NCBI GenBank assembly: GCA_024734555.1 | Contig: JANPWX010019815.1 | Span: forward strand, 1,628,359 to 1,692,358 | Length of the DNA stretch: 64,000 nt | Source of the DNA: Trochalopteron elliotii | Lineage: Eukaryota; Chordata; Aves; Passeriformes; Leiothrichidae | Direction: 5' to 3' | Shown here: positions 24,901-39,030 of the stretch, one piece after another | How positions within the stretch are numbered: position 1 is the first letter of the stretch | Layout of the letters: each line of letters begins with the position of its first letter | Made by a program: the position numbers and the translations under genes | The notes under the pieces: model-generated | The model's input: only the letters and a program-made list of their open reading frames with translations | What the model was told of the DNA's origin: nothing | Databases searched by the model: none

Positions 24901-27900
24901 ATATTACTATTTAATCTTTTACCCTTCTTTACCTGTTTCTGGTTTAATAGCATCATTCTTGTTCAGCTGCACTACTTGCATTTTAAGTGTGATAGGGTGG
25001 TGACAACCGTCATCTACCATTTGCAAAGCACAAACAAAATAATGAATAAATAATAAAAAGCTTTTACCTGGAAATATGTGGCATCACTGAGCAAATTCAT
25101 ATTGTCATGAAAGTAGCATATGTCAAAGAATTTTGACGTTCTACGATGAGAAGAAATATAAAATAGCAATGCAGACCTATTTATTTCAAGAAGCTGTGTA
25201 CACAACATTATTTAGTTTATTTAAATATAGAATAATGGCTGAGGGTACCCTTTTGAGGCTTAAAAGAGCTTTGATTTTGTAATACTCCACAATAGTGAGG
25301 TCAAGTTAAGTTGTAGTATTTGGTTTGTTGACATTGGAATCCATTTTAAATGCAAGAATATAAGCTATTCCCTGAAATTACAGGAGAGATGCTATTGTCT
25401 GTTTGATTCCACCTGAACATACATAATTGCAGCAGTTGTTGTAATTGTAAAAGAATTGCTTTTTAACTGAAATATTGAACTAATGTACTTTCAGTGGCCT
25501 GAGTTATTAATTCCAAATACAGAGAATTTAATGATGTTTCTTTGTATTTCTACTTGCATATTAAAGATTTAGCAGAAATTATTCCAACTTTATACATGGT
25601 ACCACTAAAAACATAAACAATCTTTTAACAAGTTTTAGAGGATTTTTTAGATAAAAATATTTTTTCAGTGGAGTTGACTTACACTGTTAGTAGAGTTTAT
25701 TGGTCCCAGTCTGTTTGTCAAAATACTTTAAAACTGAGATTATTAAAATATAGTTTTAATTGCATAGTGTGAATTTAAGCATTGCTAATACTTTATTTAG
25801 GGAAGACGTTCTGTAGAATACTTCCTACTTGCATATTTGATCTGCTGTATATAGCCTGTAACCAGAATGGGTAGAATATTTTTATGTAACGTGGAGTAAA
25901 TAACACTTCTTTTCTTAAAAATTTAATTTATTTCTATATATAGACATGAAGTACTACTTGTTAAAGTACAGCACTGTCTTCTTTGTTAATCGTGTGTTTT
26001 CAGGCTATTACAAAGTTATCCTATAATCCCAGACTCCTTTGTCTTCCTCCCACGTGCACATGGTGTTGCTTTACTCTTGTATGAGGTTGAATGATCACAG
26101 CTGTGGGAGAGAGGAGAGGGAACACTGTGCTGAGTGCTATCATAATGCATTCATTCTACAGACAGAGACAGAAGAGCAACTTGCACAAACACAGTTTCTG
26201 TGGTGCCTTTGTATCAGTGAAAGGATGTAGTTATGTCTTTCGTGTGCAGCAAGGGGGGCTAGAAAATATCATGACCACCACTGCAGGCATGGAATTATGT
26301 TGTATCCTTGATTGTTAATGGAGAAGTAGGTTCACATGCTTGCACTACTTACTCTCGTGTTGAATAAGAAGGTAGCAATGACTGTTCAGCATCTTTCTTT
26401 CACCACACACATAATGTGATGTCAGGAGTAAAATCAGAAGTCAGTTCTGCTGCCCACTGACTTTTATGTGGTCTTGTAGTTGATACTAGGTCAGATAAAA
26501 ATATGTAGCTGTTACCATGCTACAGAAGAGATCAACAGCTCTCACTGAAGAAAATATTCCTGAGAATGTTTAAGAGCATGTTCTGCTGTTTCTTTAGCTT
26601 ACTTCTCAGATATTTTCTTGCAATTTAGTTAATTGTGGTTAACATACAACCTGTATTTGCCTTTTGAATAGGCTTTTTTGAATGCCTATACATTCAGGTA
26701 GGCAAAGGATTCAATACTTGCATTTACTTTTTTCTACTGTTTCTACTGTTTACTGCACTTTGTTTGGAGGTGGAAGAGAATTGAGGAATGAATTCCATTG
26801 GACTAGTACAGATATTTTTAACTACAGTTGAATGTCAGAGTAAGATAGGAGGAGTGTTACAAAAGTATGGGAAGCTAAAGTAGTGGAAGATTATTGGAAT
26901 TAAGTCTTTTATTAATGCTTAATGTAGCTGATAATGTTGCTGTTGAAAGTACAACAGCTAAGAGTTTTAACCACTTATTGCTTTAAAATATAGTGTTTTC
27001 CTCAGATTTCTTGTGCTAATAAGCTTTACAAATTGCTTCTGTGGTAGTAGATTGGAAAAAGGGGGGTACACTGAGATGTATATATATATGCAATGGTGGC
27101 TAGTGTGATTGTTTTCTGAAAGAGTCAGTATCATGGTTCAGCTCAGCACATATTTCTCTGGCTGACCTAACAGAATATTTTGTGACAAAGTTTACCTTCA
27201 AGAATTTCTCTTCAGAGTGAAGGGGAATAATCATAATTAGCAATTACAGGGGTTTTGTAATTTTAATTTTAAAAAAATATTTGAGGTTACATATAAATGT
27301 GTTAATTCCACTCTGCATAAATGGGAGCCATCAATTGCATTATAAATTTTGTCAAGATTTTGTGTTGTAAATGTTTTAGTGTAAATCCTACAGTGTATAT
27401 AATACTGACAAATGAGTATTTTTAAATGACTACTTTTGCACCAAGGAAGCATATAACTCAAAGAGCTATGAGCAATATTTTTCTTGTGTAGTCCCCTAGC
27501 ATAAATATCATTAGATTTCCTCTGCCTTCCTCCATAGTACCTATGGGTGTAAATAAGTCTGGAGATAGAGACATTTGAAATTCTGCATGTGAGGCATGCA
27601 AGAAGAATATAAGGCAAATGCAGAGGCACTTTCGTGTAGTTGGTTTGTGCCATTCAGACAGGTCAGGAGAAGACAGGGGCTAAGATGAGAGTCAGACACA
27701 TATTCCTGCCGCAGTTACACGGTTTACAGATAGCAAAATTATCCAGTTTATGCAGAAGCCACTGTTCCTGTGATCCAGACTGTGGGGTATTACACATCAG
27801 TGTAACAGAGAGAGAACTTCTGTCGGCAAGGTAAAGCCCTACATGATATATCCATTAATTTCATTAGTAAACACAAGGTAAAGCTAATTGCAAATTTATG

Positions 27901-29002
27901 TATAATTTGGTCTAGTCATGGATGGATTTTGGGATGGAGCGGAGATCAAAAGTGTTGGGAGACAGGCTTTTTTTGCCATTTGCCATTGTAGGGTGGAGAA
28001 GTAAGAAGCATGATGTACTCCATTTTTGTACAGACACAGCTAACTTAATCTGTCTGCAGTCAGTAAGTGAAAGCATCAATACAAAGCATAGAGTTTTATT
28101 AAACCTAGAGTTTTGCTTTTCTGCAGGGCAGAGTAATGCTGCAAAATTCCAGCACTACTTTAAATCCAGTACTCTGGAGAGTAGTCTCATACCCATTTGT
28201 AAATCTCCAAAGACAGCTGAGTGTATTTATTTCTTGGAATATCAGTCAAACATGATCCACTTAGCTAATTCAGAAAATCTTAGTTTTATTTAAGTGTTTC
28301 TTCTTTCTCTCTGTTTGCTAATTATGAATGACAGTGGCAGTGAGTCTTCAGTTAAAACAGCAGCTTCAAGAAGCTATTCAGTAGAATTTTTCATTGCAAT
28401 GCATTGAATGTGAGAACTCAATGGGATGCAAAAGGATGCTAAGTCTTTATAATCAAAGTCAATTTAATTTCTTCATCGTTATTTTTAACAAGAGATTGAA
28501 AACATCTTTAGGCGTCTTTTTCTTTAGAGACAATAATTACACATTAAAGTAGTGATCATTTTACTATTCTGTAAAATTTCAACCAGTCAGTTCCATAAAG
28601 AATGAAAATAGAATCATTGCCAAAATATTCACTTATCTTAAGAAATGAGTATGTTGCCCGTTTAACAAGAGAAATAGTATTCATTAAACTTGCAATAATT
28701 GTGCAGTTCTGAAAATTCAAAAAGTTGTCCAAAATATGTATTCAACTGATTAGAATGCAGTGTTTCTCATCAAATAATGCAGCTCCTATTCCATCTTTAA
28801 TTATAGAATTGTCCTCTTCTACACGTGGTTTCATGCACTTCTTTGAAAGATACTGTGGAAAAAAAAAACCAAAATCATAATTTCCTGCATGCAATGTGTA
28901 TGAGCTATTTACAGCCTATTGCAAGAGTGCTAACTAACAAAAATTCTGAAAAGATCCTGTTATTTTGTTTCTTTTTTTGTTTTTAATAACTTCAAAATTC
29001 AG

Positions 29003-29143
29003 CATGGGGATAAACCACGACAATGACCACCCATCCTGTGCAGATGGTGTCCATATCATGTCTGGGGAATGGATTAAAGGACAGAATCTTGGTGATGTTT
29101 CGTGGTCTCAGTGCAGCAGGGAAGATCTGGAAAGATTTCTCAG
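29003..29143 (+). CDS. ADAMTS19: ADAMTS19 exon, zinc ligand and Met-turn
   Basis: 141 bp between aaaattcag and gtatat. It completes the zinc motif (GINHD: third His and following Asp) and carries the Met-turn context HIMSGEW, a structural mark of metzincins. SCADG and WSQCSRED contribute catalytic-domain cysteines. It begins with the last base of the split Asn codon and ends with two bases of an Arg codon. The match to the ADAMTS19/17 pair is strong. Confidence 0.93.
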
Positions 29144-29733
29144 GTATATAATTGAAGAAAAGAACTCTTACTGTATGTCATTTAGAAATAGATGCAGTTA
29201 ATATACTGAAATAATAAGTTTTCAAATTTTTTTACTCCTGTGGGAGATTTGTTTTGCAAAATCCATCAAAATATTTTAAATCATCATAATCTAATAATAG
29301 AGTTATAAAACTTTGTTTTCAGCCATTACATGGATTTTTATATTTTCACATCTTAACGTGTATGATTATACTTTTATGTACTTATATAGACTTTTTATAT
29401 ATGTTACCATGTTTACTGTATATTAATATGCTGTGTACTGAAATGTTTGGCGACCAAAACCTTAATCCATTAAGTAAATTTTATGCTAAAACGTTGTCCA
29501 GCACTTTTCTGAAATGCTGATCAATTATGTTGTCTTTCTGCAAATGTACAATAACATAATACATTCACTGATAACAAGCAGGCCATATCAGTTTAAATAT
29601 GAGCAGCAGCCCATTGTTGATGAATAAAAAATATGTAATTGTCCTCATATTTTGAATGTTGCGTGCAAGTTTAAGTTGGCATGGCAATCAGACCCTTGGA
29701 TTGCTCAGCATATGAATCTCTGCATATTACCAG
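29144..29733 (+). other. Intron (590 bp)
   Basis: Short AT-rich intron. I see no element or extra exon in it. Confidence 0.85.
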
Positions 29734-29884
29734 GTCAAAGGCCAGTAACTGCCTGGTACAGACGAATCCTCAGAGCCTCAATTCTGTGATTATTCCCTCT
29801 AAGCTCCCAGGAATGACGTACACTGCAGATGAGCAGTGTCAGATTCTTTTTGGACCAACTGCTTCCTTTTGCCAAGAAATGCAG
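29734..29884 (+). CDS. ADAMTS19: ADAMTS19 exon, catalytic end and disintegrin-like start
   Basis: 151 bp between attaccag and gtaagg. It encodes the last catalytic-domain Cys (SNCLVQTNP), the linker and the start of the disintegrin-like domain (LPGMTYTADEQCQILFG, FCQEMQ). In ADAMTS proteases this domain shapes the substrate cleft; it is not a true RGD disintegrin. It ends in phase 0. Confidence 0.93.
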
Positions 29885-32800
29885 GTAAGGTTGTGTCTGT
29901 ACTTAAGAAAATGCATCTACGATCCAGTTTTTGTGTGAGTAACTTTTGTACATGTGTTTGATAGAGAATATAGCACCTTTGAAGTAAGAATTTTATACTT
30001 GCTTTCACAAAATTAATATGCACATATTCATTGCTTTATCTTGTAATTCTTGCTTGAGATCTCTGAATATCCTGGAACATGTTTTATTGATACTTCCCTT
30101 GTACTTTAGAAACAGATGTCATAGTGTTAAGACACCTTGCTGCAGCAAGTGGAATATTTGTAATTTATTATTTAAGTTCCATTTTATTATGGTTTAGGTA
30201 CTGAACGTACATTTCTGACCTCCCGAAGATTATGCTGTGCCTGTGCACTCTGTAAGGAGTAATAGTGGTGTTAACTAGGCTCTCTGCATCTCCCAGGAGG
30301 CACCTCTGAGCCCAGGCAGAGTTGTACAGTGCCATGACAAGAGGAGTTCCAGTTTGCTGACCTTGCTTCATGCCAGTGTGAAGCAGTGTCACTGTATATT
30401 AGCCTTAAAAAGACAGCTTAGCAAAACTGAACAGGTCTTCATAATTTTTGTGAGCTAATACTAGTAGACATCTGGTTGAAAGAGCAGTTTAAGGATGATT
30501 TTTACAGAGAAAAGTCAACCTTTTTTAACATCAACAGGAGAGACTAAACATATTGGATGCCCTTAAGACACTAACCAAGACAAGATGGGAAGATGATATA
30601 CAAATATATAAAGAGCATGGAGTATGGATTGGTAGAGCAGGGACTAGAGGAAATGTGAAATACAATTTCATGAAAATCAGTGGGCAGATAGCCTGAAAAG
30701 GTTAGGAGTACTAAATAGGAAAACATAATTCCTTTCTCCTTTAGTTCTTCATTTCTCCTCCTGTTTTCAGTTTGGGCATAGTACTATTTCTTCAGAGACT
30801 TTAACTTAAATTAATCTTTATCTAAAAGATTCTCAAAGGAAATATTGCAGTACATGTACGACTGAGGCATGCTGAGAGAGGTATAGTTGGAGAGAAAAGA
30901 AAAAAAAAAAGCCAAAGTTTAATGGATTTTGTTTTAGCTGTTTCAAATGATTGAAAACATTTTCACTCTGGATGTGAGCAGTAAATCTCAATGTCACAAT
31001 TCTGCAAATATTCTTCATTACTTCCAAGTGGTTTTTTTATGATTTTCAACCAGTTTCTTGCTTTTCAGTACATTGCTTTCAATTGAAGTATTTCTGGTTT
31101 TCGTTCTCTAGAGGCCTATTTTGAACAAGAAAATGGTAGCATGTTTAGTATTTCTTGTAGGTCTCCTTTAAAGATTCTCAACAGTAATTGAAGAAAGAGA
31201 CAAATGTCAAGATTTTCTGTTGCATAGTACCTTTATATGCTGTTGATTTGTCTGGATAAATGGCCTTCTTATTACCTTTGTTCTTATTCATATATTTAAA
31301 TTCAGATAGTCAAGTTGTCCTATGCCTTTTGTGGTTATTTCATAGATGCAGTGAATATTCTTCTTTTGAGATCCTAACTCTGATGTTTCTTTGGTTTACG
31401 TTATTATTTAGAAATATTAGGAAATTAAATTTAGTGAATATTACCGTGGTAGTGTTAAACTGTTTGCACAGTTTATTTAGGTTCTAGGTGCTCATAGCTA
31501 ATTGTCCATTTCTAATCATCCCCAGTTGTGTTCCCCTGTTCTGACATTATGCATGTAAGAGGACACCTTTCAGCTAAATCACCCATTTTCAGCTAAATAT
31601 ATCCGTCTGCTTTTTCATACCTAGAGGATCTTTGCTTTATATTTATATTAAATATTTATATGTACAGTAAAATCAACAGAAGTTTCTGAGAATTTTACTT
31701 TAATATTAAATGTTGTTAGTATTATTATACCATTTAATATTATTAAATATTAGTATTAATATAATATTGTAATTTAAAACCAAATATAATGTGGGTTTGC
31801 TGTGAAGGAAGAATATAGTAGTTATGCAAGATTGTACAAAAGACCTATGTTTCATTCAACAATTCTTTTTTCCTGACAAACTGCAATTTAATTTTAGTTC
31901 TCATAATAAAACCAAATGCATTACTTATTGACCTTATGGTCTTTACAGTTAGAAAAATAACAGTTTCTGAGAAGAGAGCGGTGCGAAGAACCTTCTGCAG
32001 TTTTTCTGAAATCCTCTGCAGAACTGGTAATCCTGAACTGGAAATTGTATAATGAAATATCGAATGAAGAAACTATTGTAATGAATTTTTAAGCACCTTG
32101 GATCTATTAGCAATGAATAAATTACACTAAGGACAAAAGTGAGAAAACATGGTGACGGTAGTGAGGTAGAAGAGAATTTTTCCAAAGCTTCCTTCCTGAC
32201 CTTACTAAAGGTACCTTGTTGGTTTTCTTCAGTGTTCTTTTATCTGGAAGCAGAATTTACACTCTCAACTTCCTCCCAACAACAGCAACAAAAAAAAAAT
32301 CCAGGAAACTTGATCCTCAGTTTCTAGATACAAAGAGCTACTTACAGCAAGCTTAGGCACTATATTCAGATCTCCTTTTGTTCCCTGCTGTGGGTCTTAA
32401 ATTTATCTTTTCCATTAGGGAAGTTTACTGTTAGTTCAATTAGATATAGAATTTTTAAATAATAGAAATAAAATTTCTATGGTGAAGGGGAAGCTCAGAG
32501 CAATGGAGAGCACAGCCCAGAGGATAAGAAAGTTGTCCTTCTTTTATGTGTTTTTTTCCTATGTATGAAAAGAAAGGGGGAGGAAAAAGAGTTACCACTG
32601 GGATTTGATTAGAACCAAACCACTTAAACTTTCCAGAAATCTTTCATGAGTTCTAGTGCATGGACTGTGCAACACCAATGTCATTTAACTGTGAAACACT
32701 GTTACTCAGTAGCTAGTTTTATCATATTCTTCAGAAATAAAAAGGTGTTAGATACAAGTAACAAATATGTTGACTCTAACCTTGCAAATAAGTCCATTTC

Positions 32801-35800
32801 ACTTAATATGAAAATGACTCCAATTTCTCTGTGTTGATTGTACAAATGATTGTCGCTGCCATTGGAGAAATCAACATTTATAAGACCTTTCTAAAGTGAA
32901 TGCAGTATTTTGTTAGTTACTGTATTAATCTATTACAATAATTATTTAATTATGCATAGGTAACCAGTGAATATTCCATGATATGCAGACATCTTCCTTT
33001 AATCTTCCTTTAATACCTCTGCCAGTACCTGGAAGTTTATGGTGGTTATAGTTGTTGTCCGCAAGCCAGGAAATGAGAGAAGAACACTCCTCAGAGGTTC
33101 ATTTAAATGTCACTAAATCCAACAATTTATAGCCCAGGGTTTTTTTGGACACGTTTTACTTGCTGAACAGTTCATGCACTTCAGTAAAGCTGTGTAAAAG
33201 ATAAATTATGAACTATGTCACAATCTTATTTTTTGAGACTGGAAGATTATTTAATGAACAGAGTTCCATACAGTCTTCTACATTAAGCAACTGTGTTTCA
33301 TATATAGCAGCTATCCAACCAAACAATTGAGTAATGATGAAAAATAATCCTAATTTTAGAAATATCAGTGGTATAATCAATAATGCGTTTTTGCTGAGAT
33401 GTAATTTTCTACAGTTGTTATTATTGAGGACTACTTTAGGACTGCACTTTACAGTTCCATTACAGGGCAACCTCTGAGAAATACTACTGGTACAAATGAT
33501 GTTCCCTTGCTATCAAGAATTCCTCTTTAGTATTTAATCCAATGAATGAAGCAAAGAATCAAAGGAACCACTGAGGTCCTTTTCCTGCATTTTCCTAACT
33601 GAGGCCTTCCCACTCCCCTTTCATAAATGGTGACTTTATTTTTTCCTTTTCATCTTTATTTCTAAGATTTTTTTTCATATCCTAGGCAAATTTTTTAGAC
33701 CCTAGAAAAGCATGAGTGGGTCTCCAGGCTCAAGATTTATACTGTGTCTCCATGCTTACCTTGTAAGGGAGCCAAGTTTGCTTTTATGCCCATGATGTCT
33801 CATGCAAGAATCTATTAGATCCTAACATTGTTTCACATAACAGATAGTGAGATCATGGCTCAGAAGTAGTTCTTGATGATTAAACAGAATTGTAAAACTT
33901 GACAATTTAATGCAATTGTTGAACTATTAAATAATGGCTTTTAGGATTAAAGTCCAGGATGTGAATGCTATCTGGTCAGTTCGACTAAAACAGTTCTTGT
34001 CATAACACAGCTGTGATCTTTGCAAAGAAGTAGGAGACTGGTTATATTTCATGGTAATTTTTAAGGCATTTCAGGGAAAGATCACAATGAAAAGAACAAA
34101 AGTAATGGAAATATTATAGTCCTAGTGAATTATCTGTCCTCATCTCGTCCACTACATTTTAAACAATCTTGACTTTGCACAAATACTATTCTGAAATTCC
34201 CTTTTTGTCTCTGGTCATTCATCTCAATTGAACTTTCTTTCCATATGCTTACATGTTTGGAAATGTATCCCTCTGATTCACATAGACCTGCCTCACTATT
34301 TTAATTAAATAGACAGAAACAGACACAAACGCCCCACAAAACTCCAAAGCTGGAGTGACCTCTGTAATGCATTGGGGCTTTCGTGTTTTGTTTTACAAGC
34401 TTTTGCTGTAAACATGACTAACACATTCTTAAAAAAAAAAAAGTCCTTTGTGTGTGCTTGGCATTATTTTGTTTTCCACCATACACACAAAAAATATTTT
34501 ACAGATTGTGAATAGTCTAATGTCACAATTATAAATTTTTAATCTCCAATGTCTATTCCTTCCCTTGGCTCATCTGAAAAGCTGTGATGGCTGTTGAACT
34601 GTACTTATCATAGATAACTGGTAGACCTTTGTGAATATTAGCTTAGCTATCCTTATTTTGATTGAAGAAAGTTTCTTTTCAGAGGAGTAAAATCCTGGTG
34701 CAGAGGTCTGTGCCCAGATTTTGGAGTGGTTGTAAAATTTGCACTGGCCTCCAGATTTCTGTTTGCTTTCAAACCAGTCCAGATCTGCTTCATTGCAAGT
34801 TGCTAACAAAAACCCCATATTGTGTGTTGTGGTCTTTCCCTGGCCTTATACAGAAATCCTTAAATGTCAAAACTTAGATGATGACAGTAATCTCCATGTC
34901 TCATACCTCTGCAACAGAAATACAGTCTTAACAGTAACTAAAGATTCTGTTTGTGATTTGACTGAAATGAAAAGCCAAAAAAAAACTTAGAAGTAAACCA
35001 CCAATTTTAGTAATTCCATAGCTCTTTTTTCTTGGTTTGGGGAATATTAAAGTCTGCTAATACTGAGTGCTTATTTTAACAGTTGGTGAAGTGAGTGTTT
35101 TTAGAATGCAGTTCACTTACAGCCCAAAGTAGTTTCTATCTGGGGAAGTTAGATTATGGTTCGTAGGGAGGTGGTATGCAGGTATTTTTAGAAACATGCA
35201 GATGTATAAAATGCACATTAGCAAGCAAACAGTATTGACTTGATTTTCTTTATTTAGTGTATTATTTAGTGTACATGGTTCAAGTACGTCTCCCTGTTAA
35301 GGTACCCAAAATACCGAAAACACTGTAAATTTGACTTAATGCCTCTCTATATTTAGAAGAATTGTTTCTAGATTTGTAAAGAACTGTTTGTTGTAAGCCA
35401 TTCTGCAATCATATACAAATGAAATTAAGCTTACAATCAAAGTGTTTAGAAAAAAAAAATAAGGATAATACACTTAAAAATGTGATGACACAAGAGAAAA
35501 TTTAGCTGCATTTTTTGAAAACTTGGATAAATCTGGATAGCTTTTCCACCATTGAATTCACTCATAAATGGGGATTTGAAGATATGAAAAAGAATTAATT
35601 AGGACTGTTAGATTAACATATATTTTTGTGGAGTAGTTCCAGCAGTATGTCTCTCATTTCCTACTCAGCACTTTGTCATGAACATCTGATACTCTTATCT
35701 TATCTACTATTGTCATCATCTACATTGTTTAAAAAACAATGAACAAAACCAGAAATTAGAGTTTGTTACTTGAAAAATGTTTGCTAAAATCACCCAGTAA

Positions 35801-37005
35801 CACGACAGAACTTTTGTAGCTGTTTGGAGACATACATAAGCTGGTTGTTGTGTGTTAGCTCAGCTTCAGCAAAAATCTGTTACAGGATGAATCAGGACTG
35901 AGTCCGACTGCTGCCATCCTGTCTCTTGTTTCTGTTCAATGCTTCAGACCTCTACAGTCTTCGACTTTTTTTCTTTTTTGATAACTGATATTACAGACAT
36001 TTTTACATGTTAAGACTCCCAGTGGAACTGCCTTGTTCCTTGGTTCAGACACAGTCTTTTGTTGAATTATGTTTTGTCTGCTTTTAGTCTTCTTTCAAGG
36101 TAGCATAAGATTTATGACATGTTTTTTATGCATAGTGTAAAAGGCACAGAGACTCTTACGGGGTGTACCAATATAACAAATCATTTCACTCAGAAAAAGC
36201 AGGTCTTCTGGCAGCCCAAGTTTAAAAAACCCAGCTGTTCTTTATCTTTTATGCTGCTTGCAACACCTCCCCCTCTCCTGATCCTTCTTGCCCCTCTTTG
36301 AGCAATATACATTGTGGAGGATCACTCTGCATATGCAGTAATACTCAGGCCACAGTTCAGGCCCACGTGACCTCTCTTCACTTCCACATGGTTTATTGTT
36401 AAGGGCAAAGAGACAGCAAGGAGAATGCCGTCCTGACTGAAAACCATAGGAGAAGGAGGACTTTTTAGAGAAAAATAGGGAAGCTGCCAGGGAAATTCGG
36501 GAAATGTGAGCCAGCATCCTGCAAGGCTGGGCTTTCTTTTGAGTAAAGGAAAAATTCTTGTGTTCTGATACTTCAGGGGGCTTTTCTTTCCCTCTCTAAA
36601 ATTCCTTACTGACTTGCACCCCTGTCATCTCCCTTCTCTTCTTTCCAACAAAAGTATTTAATTTGTCAGGCAACTTTGTGTGTTTGTGGGGATCAGGTGT
36701 GATGGCTTTTGGAATTTTTTTTCTAGAGTAATAAATGAATTGTAGAGGAATTATGAATCATTGAAGAGTGTGACAACAGCAATCATTAGGGTCGCACAAA
36801 CGAGGAATCTGGAAGTCCTAGAGAAGCACGATTAGTAAAAGTCTAAGCAGACTCTGCCCACTTGGGGTTTTTTGCATGTTTAATGTGTCTTTAAACATAC
36901 TTCAGTACCATCAAACTAGTAAATTTAGACAACATTAGTGGACCACATAGAGAAAGTAATTTTGCATAAGATAGATTTTGTGCTTACTCTTTGTTTGGTT
37001 TTCAG
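29885..37005 (+). other. Intron (7.1 kb)
   Basis: AT-rich intron with a TTAATATT-rich patch at 31,690-31,780. Scattered 60-90 codon frames show no recognisable domain. No mobile element that I can name with confidence. Confidence 0.75.
31690..31780. repeat. AT-rich low-complexity patch
   Basis: Repeated taatatt, tattatt and aatatt words over about 90 bp. No fixed period. Confidence 0.6.
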
Positions 37006-37107
37006 CATGTCATTTGCACTGGGTTGTGGTGTAAAGTGGAAAGTGAGAAGGAATGCAAAACTAAACTGGATCCACCAATGGATGGAACAGACTGTGACAC
37101 TGGAAAG
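37006..37107 (+). CDS. ADAMTS19: ADAMTS19 exon, disintegrin-like domain
   Basis: 102 bp (34 codons, phase 0 to 0) between ggttttcag and gtatgc. It carries five cysteines (HVICTGLWCKV, KECKTKL, GTDCDTG) in the usual ADAMTS disintegrin-like spacing, where LWC is a family hallmark. Confidence 0.92.
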
Positions 37108-38020
37108 GTATGCCTCTGGTGGAAAAGCAATATCAATTATACTGAACATCTAACATTTAGGGAAACAAACTGGATAGGGTCTTTGCACCTCTTTAAGGTT
37201 CCTACTTACCTCAATTACCATAAAAATAAACTGTACAGTTGAATGTATTATATATGATATATTTTCTAATATACATAAGAAAAAAGAACATTTCCCTAAA
37301 ATTAGTGAATTAAAAAAAGGTTAGCCAAAGAGACAGATGTTTTAATATTTATACTGTTTTATTTCAAAATTTTTCTCATTTTGCATCATATTTATGAATG
37401 GAACGCAATTGTTGCTCTTCCAACTGTAAATAGAAACTTAAGCTTTCAAAGATACAGAGTTCTCAGCTATGATTTAAGATTTAGAAATAGTCTCTATGGA
37501 GGAATTGATACAGCCTGTTGTTAAAATCTTTCAGGATAAGTTTTATCAAGAAGTATTTATAGTGTCACTGCATGTAAAAGGGTGACAGATCCCATTAATA
37601 ACATGCCATCACAGACAAATTAAATGATCACCCAAGTCAGACTTATATGAATTGTCCTTCAGGAGCGCTCCAGTTAAAATAATTTGTAATCTTTGTATAT
37701 ATCTGTAAATGAATATAAATAACCTCAAACAGAAAACAGAGAAAGAGTATACATATGTCTTGGGATTTTCAAGATATTGTGCTGATACCTGTTTCCTACA
37801 GGAGTGATTTACTCTTTGAGTCATATTACATTCACCAGGACTCCCATCATTCTCCTAAATCCAAATCAATCAATTAATACTAAATGTTCAGATAATGAAA
37901 TTTTGCATGCTAAAGGAAAACCAGGTTCATATCTCATTTCTGTTCATATCTTTAAAATAATGACAGTTGCTTCAGTATTTTAATTCTGGTAAATTTGCAG
38001 GTGATACTGTCTGAAGTCAG

Positions 38021-38050
38021 TATCTGGAAATATCTGGAATATCTGGAAAG
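38021..38050. repeat. Three-copy 10 bp tandem repeat
   Basis: tatctggaaa, tatctggaat, atctggaaag in a row. Minor local duplication. Confidence 0.6.
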
Positions 38051-38974
38051 TAAGGGACATGGGTTTTGTTTGATATGACTTTTTTCACTGAATGCCCATG
38101 CTATGGAATAAGAAAGCAGAACCTCTTACAATGATTAGCCAGAATTACTGACTGTAATTAAAACAGCTCATTGAGCCAGGCTGCAGAGGTAATTTACTTA
38201 TGTATAGCAGTGAAAACTAAGCAGACATCACCAAATCATCATAGGAGATAAGAAATAATTATTCTCGTTTGCTTTATTGTCTGTCCAAGATGAGGTTCAG
38301 GTTAAATAAATCAGCAGCTTTGGGGTTTTTTTATTGGTATTGTGGAGATGAAGTATTGTTGTCTTGTGCTCCTCTTAGGATGTTAGGAAATGATGGAAAT
38401 GTCATTTGCATGACTTTTCCTACTTGGCTGGAGTTTAATTCAAGGATTTATAAACATCCCTTAGATTGTGCAGAGCACAGATGCTATCTTGATAGAAAAA
38501 TCTGTATTTTATCTGAAGCAATAACTTTAAATGTATATGAGCATTTCTGGTTTGAAACATCCAACAGCATTACAAAATTTATGGTTTCTGGTTGTAAATC
38601 TAATATAAAAATGGAGACACCCTACATGAAGACTTTTTAAAAGTGGAATAATTGTGCCTTCATTATAATGTGATGATTTAAGAGAGAAAATTAAGATCAC
38701 TTGATCAGAAAAGATGAGTTTCAAACCGCAGGTGAAAAGGTTACCAGATAAGGATTTAGCACACACACCAAAAGTTACAGAAGTGTATTCTCAAAGAAAC
38801 AGAAGTCTTTATAGACTTAGTGACACCTTTTGTTTTGCTTTAAATATGAGACTTGTTTATGAAGTTGGTTATCCATTGATGACAGTGGTTCACCAACAGT
38901 TCAAAATATAGAAAGAAGTGAGTTAAATTACTGATGTTACTGGCATTAAGTGATCATTGTCTGCTTTGTAATTG

Positions 38975-39030
38975 CTGAATCATTGAATCATGAAATTGTT
39001 AAGGCTGGAAAATACCTCTACTTCCTAATA
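38975..39030 (-). mobile_element. Possible CR1 3' terminus
   Basis: The words aatcattgaatcatgaaattg, then ttaaggctggaaaatacctct, resemble the reverse of a CR1 3' end (repeat-rich terminus, then a ggttggaaaagacctc-like word). Short and degraded. Confidence 0.5.

Larger units (their letters stand above)
11133..29002 (+). other. Intron (17.9 kb) with provirus and CR1 pieces
   Basis: The largest intron in the window. It hosts the 4.5 kb antisense provirus (13,671-18,168) and CR1 fragments at 18,714-18,812 and 21,541-21,905, plus an A-rich run at 13,382-13,436. A small perfect inverted repeat lies at 20,540-20,569. The rest is AT-rich with no repeat, RNA gene or exon I can support. It splits the zinc-binding motif of the protease. 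Confidence 0.8.

Noticed and set aside
38269..38640. A 123-codon + strand frame in an intron
   Set aside because: No recognisable domain, no matching splice phase, AT-rich codon use typical of chance frames here.
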